A stretch of 64,000 bases of DNA from Wyeomyia smithii (taxonomy: Eukaryota; Arthropoda; Insecta; Diptera; Culicidae). Shown piece by piece: positions 11,374-21,110 of the stretch. The stretch is taken from contig NC_073695.1 of assembly GCF_029784165.1 (NCBI RefSeq), positions 229,929,916 through 229,993,915 of the forward strand, given 5' to 3'. The position numbers were made by a program, and so were the translations under genes. Numbering within the stretch: the stretch's first letter is position 1; every line of letters starts with the position of its first letter. The notes beneath the pieces are model-generated. The model was given only the letters and a program-made list of their open reading frames with translations. It was not told the origin of the DNA and searched no databases.

Positions 11374-12090
11374 CTGCACGCAAAAGTTTGATGATGTGAA
11401 ACCAGTACAAAGTTGTGCGTTTTTAGCGCAATTGTTGATGTAGTTTGGAACCAGTACAATGATTGCGTGTTGAGCATAACGCAAATCATGCTTCAGAGTT
11501 TTTTTCAATATATTTGGCAGCTTCAAACTACTACAGTTTCCGCTGGTGTTAGTATCGTCATGTTGATTTGTACTGGAATTGATAATGTTTTTCAGAAGGT
11601 TGCTCTCGTTGAAACAGTACAATCAATACTGATAATTTGGGTACTGACTAGATTAATGATTGAAGACATTAAGTTTGTTCAAAACAATTTGCATTTAACT
11701 ATGACTCTGGTTTTGTTCATATAATTCCACGTTGCTGGCACCAGCGTCACTAAGTTGTGTGGAAGAACATGAATCACTGAAGGTTGTTTTAGCTGCAGAG
11801 TATTATTAGGGATGAGCAAGTCGTTCATATGAACCGGCGCACGATAATGAAGCACGATTTTTCGAGCGCCCCAAAATGATCGTTCGCCCGAAAATGAAGT
11901 TTACCGGAACATCACGATTCTTGTGTATATGTATATGTGTATATTGTGTATATTCTGATTTCAATCTATGTCTATGTATTCGCAGTTCAACTGTTGCGTT
12001 ATGCATTTCACACATTTATTGTGCGATTTCAGTGCAAAACTTGAGCGAATCGGGAAGACACATTGATTGTACATGACTTGAACTGTGGAA
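11374..12090. mobile_element. Non-autonomous TIR element, copy A
   Basis: The left end reads CTGCACGCAAAAGTT, the reverse complement of the right end of copy B (about 20309-20323). The left about 190 bases and the right about 140 bases match copy B closely, but the middle (about 11560-11945) differs. No transposase ORF is present. It abuts the end of the decayed LINE at 11365. Confidence 0.55.
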
Positions 12091-12149
12091 ATCTCCGGAA
12101 TCGATTATATACTCTACAATATGAGTATCGTACAAAAATCGATCATATA

Positions 12150-12258
12150 TTACAACGATCCTACTGACAACAACAGTCTCTCCCGAGCCGAGCTGAGAAT
12201 CGAACTTTCGACGACTGGCTTGTTAGACCAGCATCGTACCTCGAGGCCAACTGGAAGG
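12150..12258 (-). repeat. tRNA-derived SINE head, tRNA-Val(AAC)-like
   Basis: On the minus strand the order is TGGCCTCGAGG (A-box position), CTGGTCTAACAAGCCAG, then AGTTCGATTCTC (B-box position). The middle block folds as a 5-bp anticodon stem with a seven-base loop carrying AAC. There is no complete acceptor stem, and a G+C-richer tail follows, so this is a SINE of the mosquito Feilai type rather than a tRNA gene. The family name is inferred. Confidence 0.6.
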
Positions 12259-12403
12259 TACTAAACTTAATTATATTATTTAAAAATATTATTCATAAGA
12301 AATTTCTGCATTTTTTCCCTTGTTTGATCTTTTGTGGTATGCTTCAACTTACTCTATGTGCGTACGAGCAGGTACATCACTATTTGGCGAGTTGATGTCC
12401 TTG
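12259..12403. other. Short AT-rich spacer
   Basis: Between the SINE head and the 3' end of the minus-strand LINE. Probably includes the LINE 3' UTR; nothing else recognised. Confidence 0.3.
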
Positions 12404-12739
12404 CTACATTGCACTTTTATCCCAGTTGGGCCACGCACTTCGAATGAAGTTTATTACCTCACCAGGAGTCTCCCTCCAAATTTCGGTAGGTTCTATGTGT
12501 CCCTTACCGAAGATACGCAATCTGCGTTGTATTAATACTCGGCATTCGCAGAGTAGATGTTCAGAAGTTTCGCTTTCGATGCCACATAGGCGACATGTAT
12601 CATCATCAAGTTTGCCTATCTTCTTGAGATGATATTTACTCGGACAGTGCGCTGTGATAAGCTCTGTGAATGTCCTCAGGTCTTTCTTATTTAACCAGAG
12701 CAGCACGAGGCTCTTCTCGAGATTTGGCTCTATGAACCT
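12404..12739 (-). mobile_element. 3' terminal coding segment of a LINE (I/LOA-like), split by BEL insertion
   Basis: The minus strand encodes the C terminus of a LINE ORF2: LRTFTELITAHCPSKYHL, then a zinc-knuckle-like C-x2-C ... H-x4-C block (CRLCGIESETSEHLLCEC). It ends at 12404. Upstream coding continues on the far side of the BEL element: residues RQSKR (19451-19470) join F-IEPNLE (12739 downward) in frame once the BEL element and one AACCT copy are removed. Confidence 0.8.
12735..12739. repeat. BEL target-site duplication, left copy (AACCT)
   Basis: AACCT directly precedes the left LTR and is repeated directly after the right LTR at 19446-19450. Five bases is the usual duplication size for BEL/Pao. 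Confidence 0.9.
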
Positions 12740-12992
12740 TGTTTCGTGGGAAATTCGGTGGTCGTAAAAGTAAAAAATCAGTGGACTGTAATTTTCACAT
12801 CCGTACTCTACTACGATCTTTATTCAAGTGAAGCTCACGTTTTTCCCGTTCATTGTCTTTTTGTCAAAACCGGAAACAGCTTTCAAGAAAATCAAAAATA
12901 TCGAGCTGTCAGAATACATCGAAATAGGTCTGTGCTACACGGTTAATCATGAATAGTCAATATCAAATAATACACTGTTATCTGGTTTAACA
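12740..12992 (-). repeat. BEL LTR (3' LTR in element orientation)
   Basis: 253 bp, TG...CA ends, five mismatches to the partner LTR at 19193-19445. Confidence 0.95.
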
Positions 12993-13004
12993 TTCTCCCC
13001 CCAG
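12993..13004 (-). other. Polypurine tract of BEL element
   Basis: On the minus strand CTGGGGGGAGAA lies immediately before the 3' LTR (TGTTAAACC), the expected place for the plus-strand primer. Confidence 0.85.
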
Positions 13005-13022
13005 AGCCGGATGTCTCTACAA

Positions 13023-13873
13023 TTATTCGCTCTTCAAGACTTCATCATCAATCGGCAACACGGCTATCTTCGTCGTCGCTCGTTTATAGGTTCCGCTGCT
13101 GGTTCGCACGGTCACTACGCGAACTATTCCGTCCTTGCCAGGATGCGTTTGAACAATGCGCCCTAGCTTCCATGTCTGGGGTGGCATGTTGTCCTCTTTC
13201 AATACCACTAACAATCCATCGCGTAGCAAAGTGGGTCCCTCAACCACTTACCACGCTTCTGGAGCTCCGTCACGTATTCTGCGGACCAGCGACGCCAAAA
13301 CGCTTGCTTTCTTCGCTGAATCAATTGGTAACGAGACAATGTCGACACCTTTAAGTCACCATACAACGGCTCTGCAATCGCTGTTAACTCGCGTCCGATC
13401 AGAAAATGTCCTGGGCTTAAAGCTTGGTAGTCCTTAGGGTCATCACTCTGCTGAACGATTGGGCGCGAATTGAGAATTGCTTCTATTTGATACAGCAAAG
13501 TACACAACTCTTCATACGTAAAATACGATTCATTTAACACCTTACTTAGATGATTCTTCACAGACTTGACTCCCGCTTCCCAGAGTCCTCCTTGATGCGG
13601 GGCCCGTGGTGGAATAAATTTCCAAGTAATACCACGCGACTGGCAAAACTCCGAAATCTTGGTCTCTAGCGTTTGCGACATAAACAAGGTCTTTAATTCT
13701 GTAAGCTGTCGCTCAGCCCCGACAAAGTTTGTGCCGTTATCTGACCTTATTTCCGCTACGTTGCCTCTGCGACTCACGAAACGATGCAGCGCTCCCAAAA
13801 ATCCATCCGTAGATAGAGAGCCCACCAACTCTAGATGAATCGCCTTAGTGCATAGACAAACGAAGACGCACAC
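13023..13873 (-). pseudogene. BEL integrase C-terminal half and tail domain, two frames
   Basis: Two overlapping minus-strand frames. The first (13873-13208) holds the integrase core with RSDNGTNFVGAE (second catalytic Asp) and HQGGLWEAGVKSVK (catalytic Glu, 53 residues on). A frameshift near 13240 moves the reading into the second frame (13247-13023), which starts LLRDGLLVVLKEDNMPP and has the beta-rich tail domain typical of BEL polyproteins, ending at TAA-type stop 13023. Another frameshift near 13870 separates this from the upstream polymerase frame, which carries the first catalytic Asp (VGVDYARPF). The integrase is therefore split over three frames. Confidence 0.9.
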
Positions 13874-15786
13874 GAAGACCTTCTTCTGTGCTTTTTTCGT
13901 CCCTCTTTTACGAAAAACGGCCTCGCGTAGTCTACACCGACTCGCGAAAACGGCTCAGCAGCCGTAACACGTACACTCGGTAAGTCACCCATATACTGTA
14001 CGACGTCTCTCGGTTTGACGCGGAAACACTTAACACATTTTCTTAAAACTCGATTTATCGTGCGTTTCGCGTTTACTGGCCAAAATTGTTGTCGAACCTT
14101 TGCAGGCAATCCATTTAACCCAACGTGCAATTGCTCTCGGTGAATTGTTTCAATCACCAAATTAGTAAACACATTTCTTTCCGGCAGGATTATGGGATGC
14201 TTTTGGTCCATGGGCAAGTCAGAATTCCTAATCCGGCCCCCAACTCGGAGTAACTTCTCCCGTTTGTCGTACATTGGGTTAAGATTTCGGAGTTTCCCCT
14301 TCACAAGCTTACCCTTTTCAATATCTTTGATCTCTTCTTCATACACTACATGCTGAACAATCTTGACCATTGCCAATAGCGAATCACGATGGTCGCGACC
14401 AGCTAGACTGCCACTTCTACGCGCGACACATAAGCGGTTCGCTCTGCAATTATGAATAAACCTGATAACGTACCCGAAAACTCTTTGCAATCCCCGGAAG
14501 TTACTGCAGTTCTGGATCAAATTATACAATCGACACTCTTGAGCCACTAAAGCTACGGTCTCTTCGGTATTATTCACATCATCACTTTCTTCTTTTTCTT
14601 CGAGGTGCTGTATCTCGACTTCTTCCTCCAAGGAACTCAGAAATACTGGCCCGTTCCACCACAGTTCACTCTTCATAAGCTCTACTGGTTGGACGCCTCT
14701 AGATACGAGATCTGCAGGGTTGTCCTTCGTGCCTATATACAACCATTTAGCATCTGGAGTTAATTTCTGAATCTTCACTATTCGATTACGCACAAATACC
14801 GGGAAATCAGAGTTCTGTTTTTTCAACCAACATAACACTATTTTTGAGTCGGACCTCAAAACTATATGTTTGAATTCTAGTTCTAAGGCTTCGCGCACTG
14901 TTTCCAACTGCTCTGCCAGCAAAGCTGCTGCACACAGCTCCAACCTTGGGATCGTCATTTCACATGGCGATGCTCCTTCATACTCCGGTCGTTTCAACTC
15001 CTTCAACGGCGCAATTCTAGATTTACCGCAGATCAGCTTCACGCCAACCATTCCGTTGGCGTTCACACTTCGTAGATATATACAACATCCGTAAGCCCGT
15101 TGGGAGGCATCCGAAAAACCGTGCAACTCGAATGTAACAGGATCATCAATTACGACGCATCTCGGAATCCTCATGTTGTTGATTTCACATAATTCAGCAC
15201 TCAGCTTACACCAGACCTCATGTTCCGTGTTGGGGATTGCGTCGTCCCAATCAAGTCCCTTTCTCCATAATTGTTGCATCACTAGCTTTGCAAGTACCAC
15301 GATCGGACTTAAGATGCCAAGAGGGTCGAATAATTTCGCTATATCACTCAACACTTGACGCTTCGTAGCTGGACCTGAAATACGTGCTATCTTTGCAACC
15401 CGGAATAGAAAATCGTCATTCTTTGGATCCCATAAGAGTCCTAGTGTTTTAATTACTCCGTTTACGTTAATGTCTTCGAACGAAATTTCCTTCTCCCGGT
15501 TTTCTGCTGGTACTCCTTTCAAAATATTCAGATCGTTTGCACACCATTTGTGCAGTTTGAATCCACCTTTTTCCAGTAATCTTTGAAGATCCTTGCGAAG
15601 ACTTTCCGCTTGCTTTAAAGTATTTGCACCCACGAGTGCATCATCAACGTAGAAGCACTTCAATACAGCATCACTTGCTTCTGGGAAGCTGCTCCGCTCA
15701 TCATGGGCCAGCTGAATCAGAGGCCTAGTCGCTAAATATGCAGAAGGTCCTATACCATACGTAACACGTAGTAATTCCAAATCCAT
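13831..15786 (-). pseudogene. BEL reverse transcriptase C-terminal part, RNase H, integrase N-terminal part
   Basis: A 651-codon open frame. Residues 46-49 are YVDD, the reverse-transcriptase active site (about 15640-15651). RNase H motifs follow (HGFSDASQRAYG, then EMTIPRLELCAA and LRSDSKIVLCWL). A block for KDNPADLVSRG and WWNGP is standard in BEL elements. The integrase zinc-binding region includes HVGLNGLPAKVRQQFW with CVKCFR. The start ATG is only the first in-frame Met; the protein should continue upstream, where homologous reverse-transcriptase sequence lies in another frame with stops. Confidence 0.93.
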
Positions 15787-16094
15787 CAGTGGCTGCGTTC
15801 ATCCCTCCACACACATCGTTGATATTTAGTGTGTGCGTCATTTATCTTCACTTGCTCGTACATACGCTGCGCATCAGTTGAAAAGACATATTTGTACAAA
15901 CGGAACCGTTACAGAATATCAAACAATGGACTTTGTACGGTGGGTGCCTCAATTAACACGTCGTTCAAAGACAAATTTGTCGTAGTTTTAGCCGACGCGT
16001 CAAACACTACGCGCAGTTTTGTCGTCGAACTGTCGGGTTTCAATACACAGTGAGGTGGCAAGTAGTAGGCTCCGTCAGTGGCCTTCTCGTCTTC
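15787..16094 (-). pseudogene. BEL reverse transcriptase N-terminal part, broken
   Basis: Minus-strand translation gives YYLPPHCVLKPDSSTTKLR then VVFDASAKTTTNLSLND, the hallmark first blocks of BEL reverse transcriptase. Stops interrupt it right after the protease frame (16095), in the middle near 15914, and a frameshift near 15815 is needed to reach the YVDD frame. The first catalytic Asp block (VFSTDAQRMYEQVKI) is present but with Q-R where most family members have I-x-K. Confidence 0.85.
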
Positions 16095-17438
16095 TTACAA
16101 AATCCTCGCGTGTCCGAGGCTAATGAACTCGTAAATAAAGCCTTTATATTTTTGCTTTGTATCAGGGTATTTCTCCAACCTAGCTTCCAAAGCTTTGAAA
16201 CGCTTCTCGGCTTGGGTTCGTGAATCTCCGAGCTCACCTGCGTCCTTGCGAAACGGCAGCTTGACGACGTATCTTCCATCTTCTCCTCGGAAATACGTGG
16301 ATATAAAATGACTTTCACATTCGTCACCTTCAAGTTGATCCTTTATTTGCTCATCAATCATCCAAAAACGTTTCATTAGATCATTCAACTGTTCGTTATA
16401 TTGATTGCTAGAAGAAGCATGACAGTTTTGAACGCCCGTAACACTTCGAACATTATAAATGGGCCACCCTAGGCGGCTCTCTTGTAGTATCGGTAATTCA
16501 GTAGACATTCGAATCTTGCCTACTTGCAGCAGATCGAAAAACACCTCTGCTCCCAACAGAATATCAATTCGACTGGGAATAAAGAATTTTGGATCGGCCA
16601 ATTGCAGCTCAGTAGGAATCGGCCAATTTTTAGAATTGAGCTTGAGGGAAGGCAGTGCACCAGTAACGCGAGGTACGACGAGATAATCGATGGAACTCTC
16701 ATAATCTGTCGTTTTTGATTTCACTGTAGCATTAATTTTGAACATTGCATTCATTTTCGTGCCATTTACTCCGACAATCGGCACGTTCGCACAACTCTTG
16801 GGAAGACTCAAAATATCACACATACTCTCGGAAACAAAATTCGCCATTGCTCCGGAATTGAGTAAGGCGCGGCAGTTGTGCTTCACGCCACCAGCACCAA
16901 CCATTTCAACAATCGCGGTTGCCAACAACACCTGTTTCGAGGCCACGGTTGGAGTACTTGGAACTTCACATTTCGCTACCGTGCGTGGCTCTTCACTTCT
17001 TTTCGAACTGCCAGCAATTGCTTGGTCAGTTGTAGTTTTATTAGCTGCTTCTTCCGTACTGTTTTCTTTGCTTTCCTTGTCCTTCGAATGCATCAGAGGG
17101 TGGTGTTTGCCTTTGCATTCGCACCACTTGCTACTATCACTCTTGCAATTTGTCGTACGATGCCCACGTTTCAAGCATAGAAAGCACAATCCTAGCTGCT
17201 TAGCCTTAGCATATCGGCTATTCACAGTAATTTTTTTGAACGTGTCACAAATATCGATTGAATGTTCGTTGCTACATAGAGAACAACAATCCGTTTTCTG
17301 TATGGTGGCCGCATGCACCTTACTAATCGCGCTTGGAGTACCGCTTCGTTGGTTCATCTGGTTCCTAGGCTTCGTTTGGTTTACAGATAACTCACATCGC
17401 TCTAGCATGTAACAACAAATACACAGGTAACTGCCCAT
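16095..17438 (-). pseudogene. BEL Gag C-terminal zinc knuckle and aspartic protease, active site mutated
   Basis: A 447-codon frame. A CCHC knuckle CFLCLKRGHRTTNC (residues 85-98) is followed by a second Cys/His group. The protease region has RALLNSGAMANFVSE; the expected catalytic triad D-S/T-G reads N-S-G at residue 194 (codon at 16857-16859, AAT). A later ILLGAEVFFD block matches the protease C-terminal half. The frame then runs into the start of the reverse-transcriptase domain and stops at 16095. It is out of frame with the preceding Gag segment; the shift lies near 17400. Confidence 0.9.
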
Positions 17439-18570
17439 GTTCTACAGTTGCTTCCCAAGCTCTTCGAGTATCGACGTCTAGTCTTGAAATAATCAAGTTC
17501 ACAAGAATACCCTCAGATAATTTGTCCTCCATCTTTAAATTATGGAATGCGAGAGACTCTAAACGTTTTTCTACGACATCAAGTAAGGCTTTCAACTCTG
17601 CATGACTCTCCCTTACCATTGGTTTCAACGCCAACAACTGTGTGATATGGCCTTGCACCACCATGCGAAGGTTTTCAAACTTTTTGCTTAATATTCTCCA
17701 TGCTCCTTCATAATTGTTGTCGTTTAGTGTCTGTTGATCTATTGCGCCTCGCGCTTTCCCTAACAACGCTTTATCAAGATAATGCAGTTTGGTAGCGGGT
17801 GAATCTGCAGTACATTTAGCAACAATATCCTTGAATCTATCCTTAAATTTGTGCCAATTCTCATAGTGGCCATCAAAAGTTGGTAGCGGCATTTGTTGTA
17901 AAAGAAGCGATGGCACAATTGGTGGTATTCGCTGTACGCCTTGTTGGTGAACAGGCTGTAACTCAACTAGCTCATGCTGTCTTTCGACATTTTTCTCCCG
18001 AGCATCCTCATGCGCTTGAATCATTTCGGCAAGAGAAATCCTAACGAACTCGTAAATTTCTTCGAAATCGATGAAACTCTTCTCAAAGTCAAATCGCTTT
18101 GTAGGGGCAGCAAGATAAATTCGATTTTGCAAAGCGTTGTATTTATTATACGCAGCGGTCGCAGTTTCAACATATAGTTTCAGGCCATGATAGGAAAACT
18201 TACCATAGTCTTGGTTAGCAGCTTCAATTGCTCGTCGGATGCGTTCAACCTTACCTCTGGTTGCAACCAAACACTGCTCCAACGCAGCAACGGACTCCGC
18301 CATTTCGAGCTATTGCTGGCGTGCTTGCTGTTCTTCCTTTTGTGCTCGCACGCTAGCCGTTAGTGGTGGTGCAGGATCACGAGTAACCTTGTCAGCTATT
18401 TCACTTTTAGGAGTCACCACTACTCTGGGAGAGTGAATCACAGAAGAAGCGCGAGTGACAGCCACCGGCGTCGAAAACACTATCTTTCGTTTCGGGTTAC
18501 CGGATCTCAACAACATATCACTATCACTACTTCTCCTGCTCTTTTTTCTTGTTATCAGCAGACCGTACAC
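17392..18570 (-). pseudogene. BEL Gag, interrupted by in-frame stop
   Basis: The frame 18570-18310 (with basic MLLRSGNPKRKIVFSTP near its start) and the frame 18303-17392 are the same reading frame separated by one TAG (CAATAGCTCGAA on the minus strand). The second part starts MAESVAALEQCLVATRGK and contains LPTFDGHYENWHKFKDRF, ATKLHYLDKALLGKARGAI and the YEGAWRILSKKF block, all typical of the Gag-like domain DUF1759 in BEL polyproteins. Predicted helices fit a capsid role. It ends by frameshift into the zinc-knuckle frame. Confidence 0.9.
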
Positions 18571-18675
18571 TTATAAACTACGCTCGACTCATCTCACTGA
18601 GCGCGTCGCTTCGATATGGCCTTTCAAAATGGTGGTCGCGTAACACTAGTCAGCCTATACACCAGAGAGACGCCG

Positions 18676-18783
18676 AGACACTCACCGTTAAGGCAACTTT
18701 CAACATCAAAACGGGCGAGTTGTATAATTTTGCATTGCCGTTATCCGTTTTGATGTTGACAGTTGCCTTAACGGTGAGTGTCT
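18676..18783. repeat. 39-bp inverted repeat (hairpin) in BEL 5' leader
   Basis: Arm 18676-18714 and arm 18745-18783 are inverted copies with 38 of 39 matches, separated by a 30-base AT-rich loop. It lies between the primer-binding region and gag on the element's minus strand. Confidence 0.9.
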
Positions 18784-19172
18784 TGTCATTTCTCTAATAT
18801 ACAGGTTCCCTACGTAACACAGTATTGCGAAATTTGCTTCTGGTTCCCCCGTCACACTATGTTGTCACCTACACGAGGTTTATCAGCATCAATTTTTCAC
18901 ACGAAAACTTAAAAAGTGCTTCCGGTACTTTGCCAACACTTTTTCTTCAATTGCCGTGCGTCAAAATTTCAATTTTTCAATCAACTTTCTTCTATACCAC
19001 TTGCCGTAATAAACCAGAAGCTAAAAGCACATGTGCCGTCCAAATCAATCTGCCCCTATGGCGGATTATTCACTATTTGGTTTTAGCTGCTAAACCTCGG
19101 TTTAACTTCACCGACACGCGAAAAAAACTCTTTTCGTTTAAAACACCAACTTATCCCGCGCGAAATTCACTA

Positions 19173-19191
19173 TCCGGATCGATCGGACCAA
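19173..19191 (-). other. Primer-binding site region of BEL element
   Basis: Just inside the 5' LTR, after one or two spacer bases, the minus strand reads TTGGTCCGATCGATCCGG. Beginning with TGG is expected for a site complementary to a tRNA 3' CCA end. Which tRNA is not determined. Confidence 0.65.
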
Positions 19192-19192
19192 A

Positions 19193-19445
19193 TGTTTCGT
19201 GGGAAATTCGGTGGTCGTAAAAGTAAAAAATCAGTGGACTGTAATTTTCACATCCGTACTCTTCTACGATCTTTATTCAAGTGAAGCTCACGTTTTTCCC
19301 GCTTATTGTCTTTTTGTCAAAACCGGAAACAGCTTTCAAGAAAATCAAAAATATCGAGCTGTCAAAATACATCGAAATAGTTCTGTGCTACACGGTTAAT
19401 CATGAATAGTCAATATCAAATAATACACTGTTATCTGGTTTAACA
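19193..19445 (-). repeat. BEL LTR (5' LTR in element orientation)
   Basis: 253 bp, partner of 12740-12992. The element promoter should lie here; AATCATGAATAG- and TATC-rich stretches are present but no confident TATA box or initiator was assigned. Confidence 0.95.
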
Positions 19446-19450
19446 AACCT
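19446..19450. repeat. BEL target-site duplication, right copy (AACCT)
   Basis: Matches 12735-12739; joining the two flanks at one copy restores the LINE reading frame. Confidence 0.9.
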
Positions 19451-19610
19451 TTTCGATTGTCGTAATCCGCTTATGACTTCCCAGTTTGCTTTGATGGTCG
19501 ATTTCTCAGGCTTTAAGAGCGCTCGGGGAGACTCCACAGAAAGGTTCTGGGCCAACAAAGTTAGTGGATGACCCTTGTCTGGCTAGTAAGTCGGCCTTCG
19601 ATTCCACAAT
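19451..19610 (-). mobile_element. RNase H tail segment of the BEL-split LINE
   Basis: The minus strand encodes KADLLARQGSS followed by GPEPFCGVSPSALKA, typical of the end of a LINE RNase H domain, with one stop after it, then GLRQSKR at the BEL junction. It connects leftward to 12739 and rightward, past the TIR element, to 20335-21110. Confidence 0.75.
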
Positions 19611-20323
19611 GACCACACGCCAAAGTTGGATGGTGCGAAACCAGTACAAAATTGTGTGTTTTTAGCGCAATTGTTGATGTAATTCGGAACCAGTAAAATG
19701 ATTGCGTGTTGGGCATAACGCAATTAATGCTCTAGCGTTTCTTAAATGTATTTGGCAGCTCCAAACTACTACACCCAAACAGTTTCAACTGGTATCAAGC
19801 AGCATTGCAAAGCGAGCGAGAAGCAAAACCTTTCTCCTCCTTTCTGCTTGAGGACGAGACATATGCTACGCTTTTCAAGTCTTTTGCACACACGCTTTCG
19901 AGATACTTTTTCTTCTTCATGCATTCCTCTGAATAGCAGCAAGCACGCACCGACAGTATGAGTGAGAGACTAACAACACTGGTATCAAGTATGTACAGCA
20001 CGGGTGTCTCGCTCATTTCGTGAAGCAACGAGATATCGCCTTGCGCGTCGCATAGTCTTGTCGCACATACATGGAAATTCTACGAGCGAGAGAGAAATTT
20101 CTCTCGTCGCTTGAGAAAAAAGCGCGTGCAGTCACTAACACACTCGACGTGAGAAATATAGTGTCGGCGTATGATACATATTCTGATTTCATTCTATGTC
20201 AATGTATTCGCAGTACAACTGTTGCGTTATGCGTTTCACACATTTATTGTGCGATTTCTGTGCAACATTTGTGCGAATCGGGAAGACACAATGATTGTAC
20301 AAGACTTCAACTTTTGCGTGCAG
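19610..20323. mobile_element. Non-autonomous TIR element, copy B
   Basis: The left part (about 19625-19800) and right part (about 20178-20323) match copy A at 11374-12090. The right end reads AACTTTTGCGTGCAG, inverted to copy A's left end. The middle differs and contains the ORF-free, CG-rich segment 19800-20170. It sits inside the RNase H region of the LINE. Confidence 0.6.
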
Positions 20324-20334
20324 GAACACAGTAT

Positions 20335-21110
20335 AAGTTAACCTAAACCTTTTTCATAGCCAACTTTCGGAGCGACAGGATGCATTCCCACACTAGTTTA
20401 GAGTGGCAGAAAGGAGAATTCAGGGCTTTAATGCTGCCTGACTATCACAGAAAATGCAAATATTTGCGTGTCGATAATTTCTTTTCAGACACGTATTCGT
20501 GCATTCTATTATCGCTTAGATTTCCGCCTGGAATACTGTTGGCCAGTGTCCCATGGGAAAAAATTATTAATTCCTGGTCCTGTGAATCCCGCACCCGTGG
20601 AACCATTTATTTTAGAACCGTCTGTGTAGAAGCGAAGTGAACCGTCCCGAATTTTGGGTCCACCTTGTTACCAACTTTCTTGTTCTGTCTCTAATACTCT
20701 GTAAGGAATTTCGAAATTTGGTTAAATCTCCAGCCAATCCTGCTTACTTTTTATTATTGGAAATTATTTGGAAATCTTTCAGTATTCTCAGGTGTCCTGT
20801 TAGATCTCCTTCTTTTAGGTTGTACTGTCGATTTAGCCTTATAGCACTTTTTAGTTGAACCACCTGATGAAGTGGAAGAAGGTGAAGTATTGCATCTAGG
20901 GCTTTTGTTGGAATGCTTCTCATAGTTCCACAAATCGATGCACAGGCCAATCTTTGGATTTCACCGAGCTTAGCTTGAGTGGATGTTTCAGTGCTTTTAG
21001 GACACCAAACTAACGAGTCGTAGGTTAATCTGGGTATGATTATTGATTTCTGCATTAATAATACGTGCGTAACATTTTCAAGAACTGTTTTGTGGCAGAG
21101 CACTCCTTAG
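20335..21110 (-). mobile_element. RT C-terminal and RNase H part of the split LINE
   Basis: Minus-strand translation: IIPRLTYDSLVWCPKS, then LGEIQRLACASICGTMRS and ALDAILHLLPLHQVV, the usual thumb-side blocks of LINE reverse transcriptase. Then in broken frames comes RNase H text (GSTGAGIHGPGI-like, FQAEIYAIIEC-like, DSQAALK) at about 20400-20640. RNase H presence with a CCHC tail fits the I/LOA group. The 5' part is missing beyond 21110. Confidence 0.75.

Larger units (their letters stand above)
12740..19445 (-). mobile_element. BEL/Pao LTR retrotransposon, structurally full length, coding-defective
   Basis: 6706 bp flanked by AACCT duplications. Two 253-bp LTRs begin TGTT and end AACA. Coding is on the minus strand in the order gag, zinc knuckle, protease, reverse transcriptase, RNase H, integrase, the BEL/Pao order. 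I count five mismatches between the LTRs, about 2%. Despite that modest age the frame is broken by several stops and frameshifts and the protease active site is mutated, so this copy is non-autonomous. It is inserted in a minus-strand LINE. Confidence 0.95.

Noticed and set aside
12164..12252. Genuine tRNA-Val gene
   Set aside because: Anticodon arm fits but acceptor stem and D-arm do not close; better explained as a SINE.
16738..17412. 224-codon plus-strand frame opposite the BEL gag/protease
   Set aside because: Antisense shadow; hydrophobic runs arise from the complement of Lys/Glu-rich codons.
12740..19445. Envelope gene or endogenous retrovirus
   Set aside because: Nothing follows the integrase tail before the polypurine tract; this is an ordinary BEL/Pao retrotransposon without env.
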